From positions 151,268 to 177,538 of the forward strand of contig DPHC01000014.1 of NCBI GenBank assembly GCA_003523055.1: a DNA stretch of 26,271 bases, written 5' to 3'. Made by a program: the position numbers and the translations under genes. Positions 22,534 to 26,271 of the stretch are shown here, in pieces. This DNA is from Dehalococcoidia bacterium. GTDB taxonomy: Bacteria > Chloroflexota > Dehalococcoidia > Lucifugimonadales > UBA3495. The notes under the pieces were generated by a model. It searched no databases. It saw only the letters and a program-made list of their open reading frames with translations, and was not told where the DNA came from. The first letter of the stretch is position 1; every line of letters begins with the position of its first letter.

Positions 22534-24573
22534 TTATATATATGAAATTAGTGGAGTGACTGCTACAAAAACAGGAGCAAATACTAATGAAACGATTGCC
22601 ATTAGCTTTAGTAGTATGTTTAGAGAAGGACCTGATGTGTCTTTAAATGGATCACCAACTACATCCCCTTCTACGGCGGCTTTATGGGAATCAGATCCCT
22701 TACCTCCGTAATGACCAAGCTCTACGTACTTTTTAGCATTGTCCCAACTACCGCCGGCACTTGCCATTGTTATGGCTAACATGAAACCAGACGCAACAGC
22801 ACCTATCAACATTCCTCCCAAAGCTTCAGATCCCAGTATTAGTCCCATTGCGATCGGCATTATTACTGCAATCATGCCAGGAATAATCATCTCTTTTAGG
22901 GCACCACGAGTGCTGATGTCCACACACCTTTCATAATCGGGTTTCGCCGTTCCTTCCATTAAACCGTCAATTTCCCTGAATTGACGGCGAACTTCTGTAA
23001 CAATGGCAAATGCGGCTCTTCCGACTGCGTTCATTGTTAATGCAGAAAATATGAATGGAAGCATAGCACCAATAAGCATTCCAGCTAATGTGGTGTGTTT
23101 TAGAATGTTAATACCGCCTTGGTCAAATAAACCAGATGCTTGGGCAAATGCTGCTAACAGTGCCAACGATGTTAACGCAGCAGATCCTATTGCAAATCCC
23201 TTGCCAGTAGCTGCGGTGGTATTGCCCAACGCGTCGAGTGCATCAGTTCGTTGACGAACTTCTGGAGCTAATTGAGCTTGTTCAGCGATTCCCCCAGCAT
23301 TGTCGGCTACTGGTCCATAGGCATCTGTAGCCAGAGTAATGCCCAAAGTTGAAAGTAAACCTACACCCGCCAGAGCGATACCATAGAATTCTTTTAATTC
23401 AAAGGCTATTAATATAGTAGCACCGACTGCTACTACGGGAATTAACGTACTCATCATTCCTGATGCAAATCCACTTATGATCACAGTGGCCGCACCAGTT
23501 TGAGCATTTTCAGCTACATTTTTGGTAGGTCTGTATTCGTATGAAGTATAATATTCTGTTGCAGTGCCGATAACAATACCAGCTATTAATCCTGTAATGA
23601 TGCATATGAATAAATTAAGCCCATCTGTCATATCTAAGAAGTAGATGATGCCTGCAGCAAATATTGCTACCAGGATTGATGACGAATATATTCCTCTTCT
23701 TAACGACCAAAGGAGCTGTCCGAAATTAGCATTCTCACTACTCCTTACCATGAAAGTTCCTAAGATTGATGCCAAAATACCAGCTCCGGCTAACATTAAC
23801 GGTAATAAAGCTTCTTTGCTGCTTATAATGGCCATACTTCCTGCTGCCAAAGCTATTGCTGATATAATTGAGCCTACATAAGATTCGAAAAGGTCTGCTC
23901 CCATCCCAGCGACATCACCGACATTGTCACCGACATTGTCTGCAATAACTCCAGGGTTTCTAGGATCGTCCTCAGGTATTCCTGCTTCTATTTTACCGAC
24001 CAGGTCAGATCCTACGTCAGCTGCTTTTGTGAATATACCTCCACCAACTCTAGCGAATAATGCGATTGAGCTAGCGCCAAATCCAAATCCTGCTATGACA
24101 CTAGGATTTTGGAATACAACCCATAGTACCGAAACTCCAATGAGACCCATTCCTACTACAGTCATACCCATCACTGTTCCTGATGAAAAGGCTACCCTGA
24201 GTGCTGGGTTAAGACCATGCATAGCAGAAGCGGCTGTTCTCACATTGGCTCGGACTGCAACATGCATTCCTATATATCCTGCAGTTGCTGAGCATATTGC
24301 ACCGGCAAGGTAGGATATTGCAGTTCCAGGTATAACCGAACCAAGAGCATAATAGTCAATTAAAAACCCTATTAAAACTCCTACCACGATTACAAACGGT
24401 AACAGTATTAAATATTCTCTTTTCAAAAACGCTGCAGCACCAGCTTGGATGGCGTCTCCTATTTCTTTCATTTTTTGATTGCCAGCATCTACTTTTAAGA
24501 TTCTGATTGCAGTAATGATTGCAAATAGTAGGGCTACAACACCCGATCCGATGATCAAAACTATTGGTAACAT
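22534..24573 (-). CDS. hppA: Membrane-bound pyrophosphatase, K+-dependent type
   Basis: Ion-pumping PPase that couples pyrophosphate hydrolysis to H+ or Na+ transport. It is 679 aa with about 16 hydrophobic helices. The substrate-site motifs are DVGSDLVGKIEAGIPEDDPR and DNVGDNVGD, with conserved EYYTSYEYRPT. The stretch GNTTAATGKGFAIGSA has Ala where K+-independent enzymes have Lys (GNTTKA), so the enzyme should need K+. H+ versus Na+ specificity cannot be assigned with confidence by eye. ATG 24573 has an AGAGGT SD. The gene is monocistronic with a strong promoter candidate at 24624-24652 and the shared terminator downstream. It would recover energy from biosynthetic PPi, useful in a slow-growing oligotroph. 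Confidence 0.95.
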   Translation of the reverse strand: MLPIVLIIGSGVVALLFAIITAIRILKVDAGNQKMKEIGDAIQAGAAAFLKREYLILLPFVIVVGVLIGFLIDYYALGSVIPGTAISYLAGAICSATAGYIGMHVAVRANVRTAASAMHGLNPALRVAFSSGTVMGMTVVGMGLIGVSVLWVVFQNPSVIAGFGFGASSIALFARVGGGIFTKAADVGSDLVGKIEAGIPEDDPRNPGVIADNVGDNVGDVAGMGADLFESYVGSIISAIALAAGSMAIISSKEALLPLMLAGAGILASILGTFMVRSSENANFGQLLWSLRRGIYSSSILVAIFAAGIIYFLDMTDGLNLFICIITGLIAGIVIGTATEYYTSYEYRPTKNVAENAQTGAATVIISGFASGMMSTLIPVVAVGATILIAFELKEFYGIALAGVGLLSTLGITLATDAYGPVADNAGGIAEQAQLAPEVRQRTDALDALGNTTAATGKGFAIGSAALTSLALLAAFAQASGLFDQGGINILKHTTLAGMLIGAMLPFIFSALTMNAVGRAAFAIVTEVRRQFREIDGLMEGTAKPDYERCVDISTRGALKEMIIPGMIAVIMPIAMGLILGSEALGGMLIGAVASGFMLAITMASAGGSWDNAKKYVELGHYGGKGSDSHKAAVEGDVVGDPFKDTSGPSLNILLKLMAIVSLVFAPVFVAVTPLISYI

Positions 24574-24623
24574 TAAATACCTCTAACATAAATAAAATCA
24601 ATTTGGCCTACTGACCGCGACGA

Positions 24624-24654
24624 AGTTTACACAGAGACTATTGACCTGTCAATA
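24624..24654 (-). promoter_or_regulatory. Putative hppA promoter with palindrome over the -35
   Basis: On the minus strand a perfect TTGACA (24647-24652) is 17 nt from TAAACT (24624-24629). The -35 is embedded in the palindrome TATTGAC-CT-GTCAATA (24639-24654), a 7-bp inverted repeat that could be a repressor site. The leader is about 45 nt. Confidence 0.6.
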
Positions 24655-24752
24655 AATATGAGCTTCAAGATTTACTGTTTTCCAACATTTATAGTTATTG
24701 ATAAACTATTCTTAGTTTTATGATGATTTAAACTAATATGAGGAGATGAATT

Positions 24753-25520
24753 ATGAACAATCTATTTTCTTTAGAAGGGAAAACTGCATTAATTACAGGA
24801 GGTAATGGTGGCTTAGGATTAGGAATGGCAGAAGGGATCGTAAATCAAGGGGCAGCAGTGATTATAACAGGAAGAGATAAAAAGAAACTTTCTGAGGCTG
24901 TTTCTGAAATAAAAAACATTGGTGGGCAGGCATACTCTTTAGCAGGTGATGTAAATGATGTAAATGATTTGTCCAAAATTGTAGAAAACGCTGTCACTTG
25001 TACTGGCAAAATAGATATCGTTATAAATAACGCAGGAGTTAATGTACGAAAACAACCTCAAGATTTAACTGACGACGATTGGGATTTTGTAATGAATACT
25101 AACCTTCGATCTGTTTTTCGTTTGTCTAAATTGATGTATCCTCACTTGCTGCAAAATGGAGGTGGAAAAATTATCAACATTGGATCGATGTACTCTATAT
25201 TTGGTAGCGATTGGGTAGCACCTTATTCTGCTAGTAAAGGAGGAGTGATCCAATTGACTAAAAGTTTAGGAGTTGCTTGGGCGAAAGATAATATTCAAGT
25301 GAATGCAATTATACCTGGTTGGTTTGAAACCGATCTTACATCTTCTATATCTGTCTTAGATAAAGAGAGATATGATCGAATAACTACCAGGATCCCAAGT
25401 CAAAAATGGGGAACCCCAAAGGATATTGCGGGCACTGCTATATTTCTTTCTAGCTCCGCATCTGACTATGTCACTGGAACATCCATTATTATTGATGGAG
25501 GATATTCTGCGTCTGGGTAA
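24753..25520 (+). CDS. Short-chain dehydrogenase/reductase (classical SDR)
   Basis: NAD(P)-dependent oxidoreductase of 255 aa. The cofactor motif TGGNGGLG is at 15-22, NNAG at 92-95, and the catalytic N117, S145, Y158 and K162 (YSASK) are all present. The C-terminus has IPGWFETDL and VTGTSIIIDGGYSASG. The sequence resembles the gluconate 5-dehydrogenase/2-deoxygluconate dehydrogenase-like subgroup, but SDR substrates cannot be read from sequence. The residue after the second strand is Arg (TGRDKKK), which favours NADP(H). ATG 24753 has a strong GAGGAG SD 8 nt upstream. It is divergent from hppA with 179 bp between; no convincing plus-strand promoter was found there. Confidence 0.9.
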   Translation: MNNLFSLEGKTALITGGNGGLGLGMAEGIVNQGAAVIITGRDKKKLSEAVSEIKNIGGQAYSLAGDVNDVNDLSKIVENAVTCTGKIDIVINNAGVNVRKQPQDLTDDDWDFVMNTNLRSVFRLSKLMYPHLLQNGGGKIINIGSMYSIFGSDWVAPYSASKGGVIQLTKSLGVAWAKDNIQVNAIIPGWFETDLTSSISVLDKERYDRITTRIPSQKWGTPKDIAGTAIFLSSSASDYVTGTSIIIDGGYSASG

Positions 25521-25599
25521 GTGAATTTACAAGAGAAATATCTGTTATGCTGTATATATCGGTGAACTGAAATAAGGGTTCTTTTAGAGGTGTACTTAT

Positions 25600-25899
25600 A
25601 TGGAAAACTATCCTAGAAATGCAGTTCTAATTTATTGTAAATATGACGATACATTAGGCGAAGCTCAATCCGTACTTGAAAAGACCGGATATATTGTTTC
25701 AGTAGCTTGCACGTTTGATGGTGCGATGGACTTAATACGATCTACTGATTTCCATTATGTTTTAATCGACGAATCCGTGGAATCAGTTGATCAAAAATAT
25801 CTGGTGTCAGAATCCCGGCGCTGCAACCCAGATGCGGCTGTGATTTTGTTCAACGCTGTAGAATCTATACTAACCAGATTCAGGCATGCTAGGTCATAA
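25600..25899 (+). CDS. Receiver-like (REC) single-domain protein, degenerate
   Basis: A 99-aa protein with the beta-alpha order of a response-regulator receiver domain: AVLIYCKYDDTL, then a helix, YIVSVACTF, FDGAMDLI, YVLIDES and AAVILFNA. D57 in VLIDES sits where the phosphoacceptor aspartate is expected, and DD at 16-17 may be the acidic pair. The Thr/Ser after strand 4 is Asn and the strand-5 Lys is missing because the domain ends early in RFRHARS. It may be a phosphorylation-independent or truncated receiver. AGAGGTG 7-8 nt upstream is the SD. No histidine kinase or output domain is nearby. It ends 2 bp from the convergent CoA-transferase gene. Confidence 0.65.
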   Translation: MENYPRNAVLIYCKYDDTLGEAQSVLEKTGYIVSVACTFDGAMDLIRSTDFHYVLIDESVESVDQKYLVSESRRCNPDAAVILFNAVESILTRFRHARS

Positions 25900-25901
25900 T
25901 T

Positions 25902-26271
25902 TCAACTATGAGCATTATTCCCGACAACTTTCTGGGTCACTAAATCATCTATTTCAGTATCCGTTAAACCGAGCTCTAACAAGATTTCTCGATTGTGTTG
26001 TCCGAGTAAAGGTGGAGGTCGTTTAATTTCCGAAGGAGTTAAACTTAATTTAAATGGTGAATTGGGAGTTCTTAAGTCTGGTACTTTAGGATGCCCTGGT
26101 ATTGAAACTATCATATTTCTCGCTAAAACTTGTTCGTTTTCCACTACATCTTTAACTGTATTAATAGGGCCACAGGGGACACCAGCGGCGACAATGGTAG
26201 TAATCCAGTATTCTGTGCTGGCCGTTGCAAAAATAGCATTTAAATTATCAACACAGTCTTGTCTGTGAGTG
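25902..26271 (-). CDS. Type III (CaiB/BaiF) acyl-CoA transferase, C-terminal part
   Basis: The minus strand is open from the right edge to TGA at 25902-25904 (about 122 codons), so the gene continues outside the window. The segment has the C-terminal CaiB/BaiF features. These are TTIVAAGVPCGPINTVKD, followed by a VLARNMIV stretch (usually VxARxM), then PFKLSLTP, PPPLLGQHN and LLELGLTDTEIDDL before a short tail. These enzymes move CoA between carboxylic acids, e.g. in carnitine, oxalate or 2-methylacyl-CoA metabolism. The active-site Asp lies in the missing N-terminal part. A GTG near 26144 is internal, not the start. The substrate is unknown. Confidence 0.88.
   Translation of the reverse strand, partial: THRQDCVDNLNAIFATASTEYWITTIVAAGVPCGPINTVKDVVENEQVLARNMIVSIPGHPKVPDLRTPNSPFKLSLTPSEIKRPPPLLGQHNREILLELGLTDTEIDDLVTQKVVGNNAHS

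Noticed and set aside
23924..24313. 129-codon plus-strand open frame
   Set aside because: Antisense to the substrate-site region of hppA; no independent support.
25993..26268. 91-codon plus-strand open frame at the right edge
   Set aside because: Antisense to the CaiB-type CoA-transferase C-terminus.

Overview
The window is an AT-rich, gene-dense bacterial chromosome segment. It carries a complete Tat translocase set, a pyruvate dehydrogenase operon, a ThyX-family protein, a membrane pyrophosphatase, MmgE/PrpD and type III CoA-transferase genes, and peptide-type ABC permeases. Small zinc-ribbon and helix-turn-helix proteins are also present. This mix, with low GC, fits an oligotrophic marine Chloroflexota of the SAR202/Dehalococcoidia type. 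That placement is inference from gene content only; there is no rRNA in the window.

Layout. Positions 1-101 hold the N-terminus of a thioredoxin (minus), divergent from a plus-strand operon rlmD-maf-tatB-like-tatC (211-3070) whose genes overlap or nearly abut. A short tatA (3129-3296, minus) converges on tatC. From 3510 to 11287 a tight plus-strand operon encodes lpd-pdhA-pdhB-pdhC (pyruvate dehydrogenase E3, E1alpha, E1beta, E2), an acetolactate-synthase-like ThDP enzyme and a tandem-domain ThyX-like protein. The last stop shares a TTAA with the stop of the convergent minus-strand block. That block (18602 down to 11284) reads dppB-dppC-type permeases, a STAND/NB-ARC-like ATPase with TPR repeats, MmgE/PrpD, a 48-residue zinc-ribbon protein and an MFS exporter.

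The right third holds a small HTH protein and an AIR-synthase/HypE-like protein (both minus), then an unrecognised acidic protein. Next is a decayed YfcE-type phosphoesterase pseudogene (21079-21662), then a divergent UppP-like phosphatase. A 23-bp perfect hairpin separates uppP from the convergent hppA. An SDR oxidoreductase, a degenerate receiver-like protein and the C-terminal end of a CaiB-type CoA-transferase close the window.

The genes mostly serve separate housekeeping tasks: pyruvate to acetyl-CoA with its own E3, Tat export of folded proteins, pyrophosphate-driven ion pumping and lipid-carrier recycling. The least explained parts are the STAND-TPR/MmgE-PrpD pair with orphan permeases, the ThyX-like fusion whose two halves each keep only part of the active-site signature, and phased repeats in front of the AIR-synthase-like gene. 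I see no CRISPR array, tRNA, rRNA or insertion sequence.
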